Part shown: in pieces, positions 34,654 to 47,299 of the stretch
Position numbering within the stretch: position 1 is the stretch's first letter
Layout of the letters: the number at the start of each line of letters is the position of its first letter
Assembly (NCBI RefSeq): GCF_010093535.1
Contig: NW_022985162.1
Coordinates: forward strand, 825,700-889,699
Reading direction: 5' to 3'
DNA from: Lindgomyces ingoldianus
Taxonomy: Eukaryota; Ascomycota; Dothideomycetes; Pleosporales; Lindgomycetaceae
DNA length: 64,000 nt
Notes under the pieces: model-generated
The model's input: the letters and a program-made list of their open reading frames with translations, nothing else
Databases searched by the model: none
What the model was told of the DNA's origin: nothing
Translations under genes and position numbers: made by a program

Positions 34654-36648
34654 TCACGTGGGTGACTGTGAGCTCTGGTGTAATGGCAAAGTTGGGGGCC
34701 TTCGCCACGACAGTCTCGACACGAGACCGTGCATTTTCCAGCCCCTCATTAACTGCTGGATCGATTGCCATCTAGAGAGGTGCTGTGAGGAATCTGCAAT
34801 CGGCCGTTTCGACTCTTGGGGTAGTTGAGCGTGATCCATCGGAATATTAGGCCCGGGAGGATTCCTTAGTGTTTTCGGCGGGTGCGAGACGCTCCTTGCC
34901 GTCTCTGAAATCTTGTAGGTTGACCACGCTACTGCAAGCGTGATTGCTGTCAAGGGAAGAGTGACTTGGAGCCATCTCTTCAGCGCAAGCGACGAGAATG
35001 AACCATCGTTCGACCCGCCACTAGCATCGCTTTGATTCTGGTACTTGACTACGTCCGTACTAAAGAATGTCTAGGGAGATTGTCAATTTTCATTAAAGGG
35101 AGTGGCGATAAATTTGGGGTCTTACTGAGACAAACGTGGCCGGTAGATATATCAAGGTGACTATGGTGACGATGCGCATAACGATGGCCTCTCTCTCTAG
35201 ATTCAAATTTAGTTGCTCAGTGCGCTCTGCCGCCTGACCTTGCAGATGTTGAAGGACAAGTTCTTTCCGATCACTGATGATTTTTGCAAGCAACTTTGTG
35301 CGAGATATCTGCATGCCGAAATCATCAATGATCTCGTCTAGATGAGCGACAAATGTGGATAGATCGTCACTGCATGCGTTTTTGAGGGTGGTCGGGAAAT
35401 CCTTGTGCACCTTTAGATTGATGTAGAATCGTCGAAGAGCCTTGATTACTTCCACATTGGCTTCTATGACCATGACAGCCTCGTTTGTCTTATCTTGCCA
35501 ATACTGGAGATCCTGAATGTGGTATGGCCGGTACTCCTTGTGTGCATATCCGGGCCCTCGTGGGCCGTATATGGCCATCGAGCTCTACCGGGTGTTTAGC
35601 GTAGATTTGAAAGAGGGGTTAGAGCGGAGGCTCACCTCTGCGTCAATAACACGTTCAAGCCAGCGAATATACCAGCGCCAATCTTCTGTAGACCAGTGGC
35701 AGTAGAGCAGATGAGCGGCAAGGCTGGACCGGAAACACTCCTCGAGTGTGGCAAACGACTTATCTTCTGGGCGGCCATCTGGGCCGGTCAACTCTTTGTA
35801 ACGCTGCTGTATGTCGATGCGTCCTTTCGTGACGATCCACAGCGTAGTACCAAAAACTACATCGAATTGATGATAGACTGCAGCTTGCCGGATAGACCAC
35901 TCATCAAGCTTGATACTCTCATCGCTCTTTTTCTTGAATGTAACACCTTTGAGGTTGTAGCACATTTGGAAGTGCCTTCCGCTGCGATCCAATTCTGGAA
36001 TCGTTGGTCCTCGAGGGGGATTCTGCATGATGCTCTGTTCACGGAACCCGCTGAATCGGAGGTCTTTTGGGTCACTTTGCGCCCCAAACACTAGCATAAA
36101 GTCAAGATAAACAGGCATGACTTGATGGAAAGTTAGGAGCTGAGTGATGCTGCTCCGCGTCGTCTTCAGTTGATCGCGCGCATGCTCAGCGTATATATAT
36201 CTAGAGTGAAGTTAGGTCCCGGTTGCAGATTCAATCAGGTGACGTCGTACATGAATCGGCATTTTGGGTCCCTCTTTTGCACTGTTACAATCTTGTGGCC
36301 CGCGTTCACCGGGTCTTGGATGACCGTTACCCCAAGCCATTGGGTTAGTTCATCGGGGGAATGTATGTTCCTCTTATCGATAGCTGTATTTGTTAGGAGG
36401 AAGCCTTTGCATAGTTGACATGGCGAACCTTTTCCTGAGGCCGTGCAGAGGTCTCGGATGGGGATTTCAAAGTCATTGTCAATGTCATCCTCTCCATCTA
36501 CGAGACAGAGATCTGACTCGCAGTCATCAAGACGCTGTTTATATGAAGCAAGAGTGGAACGATAGGTAGTAGTGCCCTTCGGGATGAGGTTCTCAGGGTA
36601 GTTGATGAAGTTGAGGTAGGAATTTTGGAAGTCGCTTGATAACGTCAT
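34654..36648 (-). CDS. CorA-like membrane protein (fungal group, no GMN motif)
   Basis: Four minus-strand exons, 36251-36648, 35636-36200, 35126-35584 and 34654-35070, give 612 residues. Joining exons 1 and 2 through a 50-bp intron restores the family block C-R-F-I-Y-I-Y-A followed by L-L-T-F-H-Q-V-M-P. The middle holds a long helical region (L-Q-Y-W-Q-D, then R-T-E-Q-L-N-L-N-L). The end of exon 3 and exon 4 supply two transmembrane helices, about 452-474 and 501-523. Between them the sequence reads F-F-S-T-D-V-V-K-Y, not the Y-G-M-N loop of true CorA magnesium channels. Fungal CorA-like proteins of this kind are numerous and their transport activity is unproven. The C-terminal 85 residues are probably cytoplasmic. 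Confidence 0.88.
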
Positions 36649-39600
36649 TTCGATTGCTCAAGTCTGCTAGAAGTGTGAAGCTATTGCTGTACGGAGATGA
36701 GATGAAAGGGACAAGGACATTTTGAGCATGGAGAATATACAGTGAGCGCCTCACGGAGTGACCCTGCGGCTGTGGGAGTAGATGAAATGCGCATGGACAG
36801 GATGACGATCACAGGGGCAACAAGGCACGGACGCGGCTTCCAAGCGAAGCGCCTACTTGCCGAGGCATACTCGCACGAGCGCACCTCACTCCTTTACCAT
36901 CCCGTTGCACCACTTCAAAAAGGGCCAGGTGCATTGCTTGGATAGATACTACGAGTTTCTCCAATGGTTCCTTGCTGCCTTATGACTACACCCAGACATC
37001 AGCAAAACTGCCACCAGATTAGCGCTCAGGTGATTGCGAGTCCCGACGAGTTCGATTCCCATCCCTCAGCCTCCTCAGCTCCCGCCTATCCCCCTAGTGA
37101 CATGTCTCAGCCTCCACATCTAAAATGCATCCTCGTCCTCACTCAACTACTCACCTCCGTCAGTAAAACTGGAATCTCGAATTCCCAACTATCGCCAACC
37201 TAGGACAGCAGTAGTCAGTATTGCCTCCATTTGCATTGGAGCCACGTAGTCGTACATGCTTCGCGTTGAAGTCTATCCAGTGCGGCCACTTTCCCCTCAA
37301 ATAGCCCTCAATTTTCTGCCATGGGAAGTCCTGGTACGCTGGATATCTGTCCTGCACCCGCCCCGTGTTGGCCTCAGACGGAAACGTGGGCCTGCGTTGG
37401 GCGTTGCTGGCCTTCAGCAAGGACGAGTCGGTAGGACGTCGGAACATGATCTCGTGGACGACTATCTATTCTAGAGCGAAGATAGAAGTAGGAGGTTTCA
37501 AGATACGACTAGTGGGAGCGAACAATGTGGACAGTGGTGTTCCGCTGTCTCAAATCCTAATATTTGAGGTGAGCAGGTTGAGAATTTATCCGTTTCCACA
37601 CGTTGCATCATTTGCGAGTGGCCGCACCGGAACCTACGGCCTCGTTACACCACGATGGAACTGCAACTAGGCTACTGTACTCTTGCATGAGGGCGAATTA
37701 ACGGTTTCGCAATCGCCTTCACGCCCTTCAAAGGCCCCGGTTCGAATCCCGGAGAGGTTGTCCTAAGAGGTTGCCGCGAAAACGAGGTGTGCAAATTAAA
37801 AAGCAGAACGTGTCAAAGACTAGGCAACACTCCGGTGTCTCCTGCAAGGCTGAGAAAACCGGAGCCTCGACAGAGCGGTTCCAAATTGTCTCCGGTGTCC
37901 CATAAGGCGAGAGGTTGCACCAGCTCCAACGATTGGCTGTACGTGGCATACTTCCGGTCAGCCCAACTCGGAATCCCTCTTGTCCTTCAGCCTCATCGTC
38001 TCACTGATTGCCTTCATTCAGCTCTAGCTTCAGCACTGGACAGTATTAAGTTTTCTCCACATTTCGAGTACGGATTTAATGTTCTAAATGACCACGTTTG
38101 ACCCTCCTTTGCTTATTTTTTTTGTACTTAGCATAGATGACAGTCCCAATATCTCGCGTCGAACACATATCACTACGCCGAAAAATTTGGAGATAAACTT
38201 CAAATAGATATTCATTCCTTGAATCAAAATTTCGCCGGGCCTAGACACCAGCCAAAACTGTACGTTTACGATCAACAACCACGGAGACTCACTCATGCTC
38301 GATTTATTGCTGTCTCTCAATCTCCTCGACACCTATTTCTCCCACTAATCACGCCGCTTAACTCGTGATGCGATAATAATTCGCTCGACTCACTTCTATC
38401 AAGTACGCTAAGATATGGAATGCGCAGCTATCACTGACCTGAAGCACCGTTTGCACCACCGTTCTTGTCACCGGGCAGATCTTGCAAACATGCTGTACCT
38501 TAACGTACTTCCATACCGGCCATTTAGCTCTGAGATATTTCTCGACTGTATTCCTACCATAACAGCATTCAACGAAAAGTGCGAAAATGCAACGGGCTAT
38601 AGGTGCTCCCCAGGAATGAAGTCATTATCCCCTACAATTACCGTGGTGCTTGGATCTCAACCTAGAATATATGCTTAACTTAGAAGTCTAGAACACCGAA
38701 TGCGATTGGTAACAACGAACGTTATCGTACTACGATAACCTAACTCCTAAATTTGAAAGGCCGTCAATTTCATACATCAGCGCAGACACGCCCTGCGAGC
38801 TGTCACTCTCCGCTACATCATCGCGGCAAGAAGTGCGAACGTTCGATGTCTTTAAAAATATATTGTGATGCTCGCGAATATTTCGAAGACAACTCAATCG
38901 CGACGACTCCACTAGATGACCAGTATTTGACCGTGAGAACGTGGCTACAACACATGCTGCTCACATGCTGCTGCAAATCGACGGAGGTATAAGTCTATTT
39001 TCTGCTACAGAGGTGAGAAAGAATGGTGTCGAGTCTCGGGAGAGCACGCGGCGGTTTTCATTACTTCAAGGTTGCCATGCTGACTAACACATGCACCCCT
39101 GGCCATGGCAAGCCAGGCACAAAGAGAAGCCTTACCAAGTTTTGGTCTCTCAGTTTGGTTCCCCCTGGCCATTTCCTTCCACTCCTTAGTCTATGATTCC
39201 ATCTTATTTACGATGGGCAGGCCCCCACCTGAAAAGAATCTTGAGATGAAGGGAACGATTGCCGATCCATAGGAGGAAGGAGGAACATATTCGGGGATAT
39301 TAAATGTTAAAAATTCTCGAGGATTTGCTTACTTACCTTTCTATCTGAAGGAGGTCTGATTGTGCTAGCTGTGCCTTAATTAATTGATAATCTCAGGTTT
39401 GGCTTACCATCACCCGAGTCTCCCCGCCGACTTCATTCATATTCCGTACAGTAGCATCTGCACCCACAAAATTGTCGTAGGATAACCCAATTTCGAAGTC
39501 TGATATCTTTTCCTACCATATCAGATGGGCAAAGGATTCTGAACGAAATCCTGCTAGGCAGAGTCTTGGTACCAGGGAACGAAGAATATGGGAAAACCAA
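36649..39600. other. 3-kb gene-poor stretch
   Basis: No coding region can be supported. Short open frames occur on both strands but none shows a domain or splice structure. A perfect pol III box-B-like string at about 37,739-37,749 lies within it but does not fold into a tRNA. It may be decayed repeat sequence. Confidence 0.4.
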
Positions 39601-39630
39601 CAGCGCATACTTCACCCTTTCGAGGGCAGC

Positions 39631-40255
39631 ATGAAACCTTCCTTCGTCGCTCAGCCAACGACTGCAAACGAAGTTTCTGCTCTCGCACAGGCCTCGTATC
39701 CACCCCCCAACAGAGGTGAGTGCCAAATGGCCGTTCGAGAAAGCGGTCACGCACCATTCGCTGTAAACATTGCTGGGGGGAGACTTGGAGTTCAGGGTAT
39801 GCCGAACTTGAAAAGTACAGGTTGACGACAGCTAGGGGGCGTGATCCAAGGGTCGGGGTGGTTGGACTTGTGCTTGGAGGTAAATCCTTGATGGATGGCA
39901 GTTCCTCGCAGTGATATCTAGTACTCTTACAGGAGGCCTCTCTTTGTACTCACCCCAACACGGCTTTGCCTGAGATTCCGTCATCGACTTTGAAGCCGTT
40001 CTTGCGTCCGGCGAAATTGTTCATGCAAACGCTCAAGAGCATCGGGCCCTCTGGATTGCGCTTAAAGGAGGCTTAAACAACTTCGGAATTGGTACTTCGA
40101 TGAAAATGAAGACATTTGAGTCTGGCCCTATATGAGGAGGAATTACGTTCTATCTCCCAGATGTATTTCCCAAGCTTATGCAAACTACCTGCGATTTTGC
40201 ACCGAATGGTACTGACCAGGGCAGCGTTGTGATTTCTGGCATCGGGTAAGCTCTT
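39631..40255 (+). pseudogene. Decayed FAD-linked oxidase (berberine-bridge-like)
   Basis: Conceptual reading in pieces recovers family blocks: V-A-Q-P-T-T-A-N-E-V, C-Q-M-A-V-R-E-S-G-H (where G-G-H would be expected), G-V-V-G-L-V-L-G-G joined across a still recognisable intron (GTAAAT to TTACAG, about 39,880-39,931) to G-L-S-L-Y-S-P, then L-W-I-A-L-K-G-G and N-N-F-G-I-G. In-frame stops interrupt it: TGA after H-G-F-A, TGA after S-G-P-I where tryptophan is usual, and TAA after I-S-G-I-G. The N-terminal leader and C-terminal half are missing and a transposase fragment begins shortly downstream. It is separate from the intact FAD oxidase at 13780. Confidence 0.8.
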
Positions 40256-40329
40256 GGTAATATGATAGTGTCTTGTTGCATGGACCATATGAAAGGGTTG
40301 GACAATCCTCCCGTGCTGCAACCGTTCGC

Positions 40330-40628
40330 CTCGTTGCAACCGCAGATCGAGCATTATACTACCATGAGGTCTTCGACACATACGTAGAATTCGATTAACC
40401 ATCTCGCGTAGCTTCCCCAAGTATCCATTTAACTGAAAACCCATCTTGATCTGGCGTTAATCGCTGCTGGTGTTGATGCGATATCGTACTATTGGTCGCG
40501 TCCTTGAGTCGAACCTGTAGGGTGCTCCACGGGATACTATACGTCTTTGCAGCAGCCCTTTGGCTCTTATAAATGCTAGTACTATAGTCCGTAATAGGCT
40601 GCTCGATAGCTAGCTCGAGATTGTCCAT
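40330..40628 (-). mobile_element. Fot1/Pogo-type transposase fragment (Tc1/mariner superfamily)
   Basis: The minus-strand frame starting at ATG 40628 encodes the N-terminal helix-turn-helix (psq/CENP-B-like) region of fungal Pogo transposases: a cluster ending in Q-R-A-A-A-K-T-Y-S-I-P, then S-T-L-Q-V-R-L, then Q-Q-R-L-T-P-D-Q-D and W-I-L-G-E-A. The frame stops at 40395. A shifted frame continues weak similarity (M-V-N-R-I-L-R-M) to about 40,330. The DDE catalytic domain is absent, so it is dead. It abuts the decayed FAD oxidase and may have truncated it. Confidence 0.75.
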
Positions 40629-40865
40629 AGTTAATCGAGGTGTGCTGAGTTAACGCGCTGAGAAGTGTGGGTGGTGGGGCACGGACGCGGATTTTAGGAG
40701 GCAAGAGAATGTGGCCTTAAAAAGATAGAGAATATGAGATGACAAGAGAACACATGAAAGGAGAACAAGTGCTCTGGTGCAGGGTGGAGAAGGAAGGAAG
40801 GGAAGAATAGAATCTGAAGTTTTCCAATGACAACTATATACACAGAAGAATGCTCTAAGACAGCT

Positions 40866-43361
40866 CTATGCAAAGGTAGAACCTTGCAATAGCTTGTACT
40901 CCTTATCCTTATCATCTTCACTTATGATCGATCTTGTAGAAAAAGTTTCCGATCTTGAGGTTGGACTTGATAAGGGTGAAAACGTCCTCGATGTGCGGGC
41001 CGGTAGAGCAAGTGTTTGGTACTGTCGGGGACGCTCTGCTCGTCTCGAAATGAGAGCTTTTTGGATGTCATATTCCCTTTGTTGCTTGTCTCTAATCCTG
41101 CCAATGATGTTGAGCGAACTTTGGAGATCCGCTCGCTCTTCCGGTGTCTGCCCATCAAGACTAATCCACCTCACACCTTTCACCTTTTCGATGCCATCTA
41201 GATCTGGATGTCGTGGATGCCCAAAGAGCGCAATGTTCCATGACGACAAATCCGTGCCATGGTTTGCAGAAAGTTGAGTAATTGAGAACTTTTCGCGCTT
41301 CGGAGGATGGCACTCTAAGACTGTCCGGAGGCACTCGGCTTGCTTTTTCTCTTTTTGTGAGCCGCAGTCACAGGACGGAAGGTGAATTTGAATGCTTGGG
41401 TCAACTACAGATTAATCAGTTTGCATACTTGTTCATTCTTAGCGAAGGGAATAAGCGCAAGGAATGGGACGTACGCTGTAAGACAAGGAATGTAGGCTTT
41501 CCGCTGACTTCAGTGAACAAAATTACGATTGGTAATGCGGGTCGCTGCAGAACTACGACATTTCCTGCATCAGGCGCAGGTTCGGGGAACCGCGGTCGAG
41601 GTCGAATGGTTGATGCCATGGTATTATTACTGTGGATAGAATCGGCCCGGCTCTGCGTCGGAAAAGAGCTAGTGGAGGGGAGCGATTGATAATCTTGTCT
41701 CGGGGGTGCAAGAGGCTTTGCTTGCCAAATCTGGATGCGGCCCAGGCCTTGCATCTTCTCCGTCCGACCCCAGGAATTCGATCGATGGAAGGCCCAGCGG
41801 AAATTAGAACTGGCATTATTAATACAAGCCACACATGAGGACTAGGAAAGTATTTACTTATCGAATACGACTTTGTATCCTAGAAGGGCCTGCTGGAACT
41901 TCAGCAAATCCTCATCCACCTTGAACTCATACGTGTAGCCGCTGCTTGCGCCTGGAAAACAGAGTTCGATAATATTTTGGTACGGTACTCTTGGTCGACC
42001 TGGTAGGGCATATCTTGGAACTACCTGCACTTGATGCATATTAACCACTTTGTTATCTTCATGTGGTGCGAACGCACTTCCCCCTCCATTCAAGCGAGAT
42101 GTGACGGTGACGAGTCGCAGTTCGTTTCGGGGCCGCCGAAACACGATCAACTCTTTCTGGTGTTGCCCATGGTCACCCAAAGAGACCGCAAGGATTTTCT
42201 CTTCCTGCTGACTCTCGTCAGCCTCCGTGATCGATACAGTATTCGTCTCTTGTGGAGGCATCCAGATTCGAAAGGAGTCTAGGTCTAGACTGGCAATATT
42301 GGCTTCTTCCGCGATGATTTCTTGCTCATACTTGGCGTATTCCATTTTGATCTGTTCTTGGATACTTTCTAGACACCATCTCCAGAGCGAATCGGGACCA
42401 GCTTCTCTCAGGTGGGTGCTCTCAACCATTCGATCGAAGATCCAACGCGCCTTGATAAGGTTGTTGAGTTGATGAACAGTCGGATGCCATATTCCAAGGC
42501 CATTTCCCGTGAATTTGATCGTGCTCTGCACAAGAGAATTAACACATCGATCGATCCGATGCTCTAGAGGGTACCGTACCTGTTCTAATGCATTCGCAAG
42601 AGCGTCTAGTCCTTCTTTTAAGGGAAACCTCGTGGGATCCTCGTACGCGTTTGGCTTGTCGCGCTCGAGAGCGGCGATATACTGATCGTGAAGTTCTAGC
42701 ATGACTGGGTGGAGGCCATCTTTTCTTGGTCCTCCAGATAATCCGGCTAAGATTTCTCTCAGGACAAGAAGCGGCAGTCGCTCAATTTGAATTCGAATAT
42801 CTCTGAGAGCATTCGCTGTTGCAGCCTGAACTGAGACGGAGAGAGTCTGCATAAAAACACTAATTTTGGTAGAATGAAATTGGATTCTCGCCCTCAACTT
42901 GTCTGCGCTCTCTTGTCCCCCAAAGACGTGCCATTTTGCATTGTCCCAAGCATTCGCTTTCTTAGTCAGGTATTTCCCATTCTCTTCTAGAAGCTCCTGA
43001 CACTGCTGCACCGTCTCGAGAAAACCTCCGACCAATTCTGCTTGCTCTTGCTTTTCCTTGAGCGTCTTCAGCTCCCAAGAATGGTAGTCTCGGACGGAAA
43101 GTTGTATTTCGCGTACTCGGGCGAACTCGTCAAACGCCTTCCCGAACTTATCTAGAAGGCTTTCGAGCCCGCCGATGTCGCGGCCAAACTGGAAGTAGTG
43201 GATGTCTTGAACGTAACGTCCAGTTAGCGAGATTCTTCTGGGCGAAGACAGCACACTGCAAACAAACCTGCACGATTCAGCTTTGAGAACCAAATATCTT
43301 TGATTTGCTTTGCAGTCTTTGAGGCTAGTACGATGTCAGTGATGCTAAAGCCGAGCGACAT
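40866..43361 (-). CDS. Fungal protein with HeLo-like N-terminal domain
   Basis: Four minus-strand exons, 43268-43361, 41858-43205, 41475-41809 and 40866-41404, give 771 residues. Exon 1 begins M-S-L-G-F-S-I-T-D-I-V-L-A and joins through a 62-bp intron to D-I-H-Y-F-Q-F-G-R-D-I, matching the N-terminal helical bundle shared by many fungal STAND/HET-type proteins (HeLo-like or PigL-N-like). A helical stretch follows with W-E-L-K-T-L-x-E-K-Q and A-K-W-H-V-F-G-G. The C-terminal half has a beta-rich W-A-F-H-R-S-N-S-W / I-Q-I-W-Q segment and a W-N-I-A-L-F-G-H-P-R-H-P block found in the same family. No NB-ARC or NACHT domain and no amyloid motif is evident. The role is unknown; domain style suggests signalling or allorecognition. 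Confidence 0.82.
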
Positions 43362-43940
43362 CGGGCCGTTCCGGTGATGAAGAACTGGGGAGCATTTACT
43401 GCACGACGATACAGCGTTGATCCTTTCTCAGCCCGCTGTATATGTAGAATCATAGTTGTCGAATGGACGAAATGCGTTTGTGGTAACCGGATACACAAGC
43501 TGCGCCCCAATACTGGCGAAGTCCAAGTCCGTATCGCCTCACTTTTTCAGCTGGTGGACACGCTCATTGGCGAGGCCAAGGCTGTGGCACACCCACCAAT
43601 ACTTGAGGGTACAAGGCGCAAGGCAACCACGACGCCACAAGACTCTTTGGTCTTTCCAGAGTGGATAGAATCTCAATTCTACCCTGAGCACAGCCTAGCT
43701 TGGACACGCTTTGAGGCTATGATTCCAGTTTCATTCACCGGTGCGACGCCACACCGACCCCGTGGATATGTTATTTGGAGTGACCGGATGCGATCGCTTT
43801 TCCATCTGATGTATGTATAGTGGTAGAAGTACAGCCGCTTCCTTGTATCTGAGACAGCGAGTATTGTAAACCTCACTCAATCCGGACCCTATCATCCGCA
43901 CCGAAGAGCCTCGGGCCTCTCTGCAACTTATACTCCTCAC
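43362..43940. promoter_or_regulatory. Divergent intergenic region, HeLo-like gene / permease
   Basis: About 580 bp separating the starts of two divergently transcribed genes, so both promoters should lie here. I see no specific recognised operator. Confidence 0.45.
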
Positions 43941-45848
43941 ATGATGGCGACTTCTACACCAGGAAAATTCGACGAGGAAGACCTTGTGGAGCTCGAGTTG
44001 GACCAGGAGCGGATGCGTAAGGAATATGCTCCAAGCCGGCAGGAGAAAATTCACTCGTTCACTGTCATTTGTCTCATCTTCAACCGCAGTATTGGTTCCG
44101 GTATCTTCGCCACTCCAGCGAAGATTCTTCAGGGAACAAACAGTGTGGGTGTGAATATCGTCTTCTGGGCCATTGGGGGGTTACTCGTCATGTGTGGGAC
44201 ACTTGTATGGCTCGAATTTGGGCTTTCCATCCCTCGCGAGCATGTCGATGGCAAAGAACGCGCCGTTCCTCGTAGCGGCGGGGAGAAGAATTATGTATGT
44301 GCCTTTTGTACAAATTTCTCACTTTCAACTTTTCAGGCTGACACGTGCAGCTGGAATGGATACTCCGAAAACCAAAATTCCTCGCAACGTGCATGTATGG
44401 CATTGCCTTCATCATCCTCGGAAATCTCTCCGGGAACGCCATCGCCTTTGGACGATACGTCCTGCTGGCCGCCGGATATCAGGATCCACAACGAGGTCCG
44501 GTGATTGGTCTTGCAATCGCCGCTCTCACTGTAGTGGCACTTCTTCATGCATTTTCTCGACGAGGTGGAATCCTGGTAAACAACCTCTTTGCTATTATGA
44601 AAGCATGTATCCTCCTCACCATAATCATCCTTGGTTTCGCTGTACGTGGTGGCCGAAATTTCAACAATGAAGAACCCCGACCGACAGGAGCAAGCCTCAA
44701 CCCGAACGATGCCTTTACCAGTACAGCGAAAGGGCTGGCTAGCTACACGTCCACATTCTTGTATGTTCTTTACACCTATTCTGGCTTTGAACAACCCTTC
44801 TACGTTCTCAGTGAGGTACATCAGCCGCGGAAAAACTTCGCCCGAGCTGTTATATCCGCCATGGGTCTGCTGACTGTGCTCTTCGTTCTCGTCAACATTG
44901 CATACGTCTGTGTCGTCCCAATAGAGGTCATTGTCAAGCCAGAAAATGCAGACGTCGACATCACGAGCCTATTCTTCGAGCAAGTTTTCCATAATGACGT
45001 TGCCAAACACGTCGTGCAGGCCTTTGTGGCGTTTTCGATCCTGGGGAACCTAATCGTTATGACATTCACAGCCGCACGCGTTAAACAAGAGATCGCGAAA
45101 GAGGGTATACTACCAAAGAGTTTGTGGTTGGCGACGGGGAAAACGACACCCACGGCAAAATTTCTCGCTAGAATCACGAAGAAAAAAGGAGACGCTAACA
45201 TCGTTGATGGTAAAGAGGATTTAGAACAGTCCCCAATGGCTGCACTTGCTCTGCACTGGGTCTCCTCCATTTTCTTAATTGCAATCACAGCGAAGCTCAA
45301 GCCGGGAGACGCTTATAGTTTTCTGGTGTCATTATATGCGTACGTTATCATATCAGTGATGGGGTTCTTCACCAGTCTAGGACTGGTATACGCCAAGTAT
45401 GTACGGAAAGATTTTGTTTCGCAATACTCTCCACTTGGCGGCTCCACAGCGGCTATCATATACTGGTAAGTATTACAACCAAATTTAACTAAATATCTTC
45501 GGGTTTTAACAATCTAACAGTGTCTGTAATGCCTTCCTCCTGGTAACGGCCTTTCTCAACCCGCCCAACAGCCTCGCTCGGACAACCACTGCCATACCCA
45601 ACTATGTCGTGCCGACTATTGGACTTTCTTCTGCTCTTTGGGGTATAGTTTGGTGGTTGGGGCTCCGGCTCGTCATGGAACAACGAGGTCAACGTCTTGT
45701 GGTAACGAGAACACCGTTCTGCGATAAAGGCGACGATAAAGGAGAGTGGGTATTAAAATATGAGATTATTGATCACGTATGGAGGGCAGATAGTGAGACT
45801 GGAAGCATGAGGATGAGGCAAATGAGTGATGGGCAAGCAGGGGTATGA
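43941..45848 (+). CDS. Amino acid permease, high-affinity methionine permease-like (MUP1 type)
   Basis: Three exons, 43941-44294, 44351-45465 and 45521-45848, give 598 residues. The start M-M-A-T-S is the first ATG. Roughly twelve hydrophobic segments are visible. The first carries N-R-S-I-G-S-G-I-F-A-T-P, the substrate-binding G-S-G-I-F signature of LAT/APC-type transporters. The splice junction restores G-G-E-K-N-Y-L-E, a block characteristic of the MUP1 methionine permease group. Later Y-T-Y-S-G-F-E-Q-P-F-Y-V-L-S-E-V follows the same family. Expected role is plasma-membrane uptake of methionine or related amino acids. The substrate is inferred from family only. Confidence 0.9.
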
Positions 45849-47299
45849 TTGTCAGAAACTATTTACAAAGTGAGCGCTTAAATAAATCGTTGAATTTCAT
45901 CAGAACCATGATCGCGGGATAATATAAGCATCTATTACTGAAATAACTCTATTTAATAACCAAGCCGAAAGAGTAGATGACTGGCTATAGGGATGCGGCG
46001 CAATAATCTGTAGTTAGCCGGGTCAGATTTCCGAGTTACAGTGAATCGCCGCTGAATAACCTCACAAGATACATGATCCTTGCAAATTCTAGTAGTTTGT
46101 GGATTCAATCGGATAGGAGTACTTTGACACATGTCCGTATACGCTAGCAGTTCTTAAGCTCCCTGGCTCTCAATCTGAAGAATTATATTCAGATATGGTC
46201 TGGCTCCTATACAATGGCAATGGGAAAAAAGCATTTGCGCCGTCCATTGACGAACCACAAGGCATCAGAACTATCGTCATGGGAGGTCATCGTACAGTTG
46301 TTGGGGGAAACGTCTTTGAAACGATATGAATCTCTATTATAGCAGGTTGCCTTTCCGTCTAAGAGGTGGTGCGATGAGACGGTGGAGATACGTATTAACG
46401 GAAGAGACGCACAGGAGGGCTCACTATAATGACTCTGTACACGTCACTTACTCCTCGTGGGTTAGAGTACGCGGTGCGTATTCATGCACAAATGCATGGG
46501 TTGAATACAATGGATCCGGACTGGACTCTGCCAGCAGGGAGGCGGCCACGGACTGACTTGTCACGAGAAGGATCTAAGACTTTAGGGATTGATGAAGCAG
46601 TCATTTTCATACTAACCAGTAGAGCAACAGGTTCCTAGGTGATGCGGCTCATGCAAGCACTGCCGAGTCCTAAGGGTTAATGCTTCAAGCTGGGCGAGGC
46701 GCGCAGCTTCATGCAAGCAGGTGGAAAATAGGGGTACGCACCGGCATGAGCTGACCTCTCGAGCTGACTGGAAATTATGCGGAAGGCCCGGGAATCCTTA
46801 ACGTGTCCGCTCACTGGAAGGGGATCCGGACGTCTGGCGAACCTACTGGCGAGGTGAGGCATTCTTCGATCCGAAAACGTTGGAGATTGGAAGGCCTCCG
46901 GGTTTGTAACTAGGCTGTGGGAGTTGGGGCGATGATGATATGTACATGAAGATACATACAGTATTCCCACATCAATAGACGTGGATGCAGATGCCCAGGA
47001 TGTCGTTCTGTGTTCCCACAACTGTCCGGCCTTGGAATTATTGAAACACGTTATCTCCCCATCATCATTGGCTAGTTGGACTGTTTCGCTGAGCTCTAGA
47101 TCAAGCTGCGTGGCATTTCAGTGGCGAGAGCCGTGCGACCTTGACGAGGGCTTTATCGGTACTTTTACATCGTAAGTTCGTCCGTCGACAATCGCGACAT
47201 ATGAATGAGAGTATTTGGAATCGCGGAAGAGATCTCTCGCTGTTCCTCTCGTTGCATATTCTAATTTCGTTGCGTATTCTAACTTAAGACCTCGTTCGT
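45849..47299. other. Intergenic, no supportable gene
   Basis: About 1.45 kb with scattered short open frames. Near 47,254-47,283 a 15-bp unit is tandemly duplicated with small differences (GTTGCATATTCTAAT / GTTGCGTATTCTAAC) in a minus-strand frame that may be decayed 3' sequence of the neighbouring pseudogene. Confidence 0.4.

Noticed and set aside
37660..37775. Possible tRNA around a perfect GGTTCGAATCC box B
   Set aside because: The T-stem has a C-C mismatch, no 5' strand complementary to the apparent acceptor 3' strand is present at the right distance, and no D-arm or box A is found upstream.
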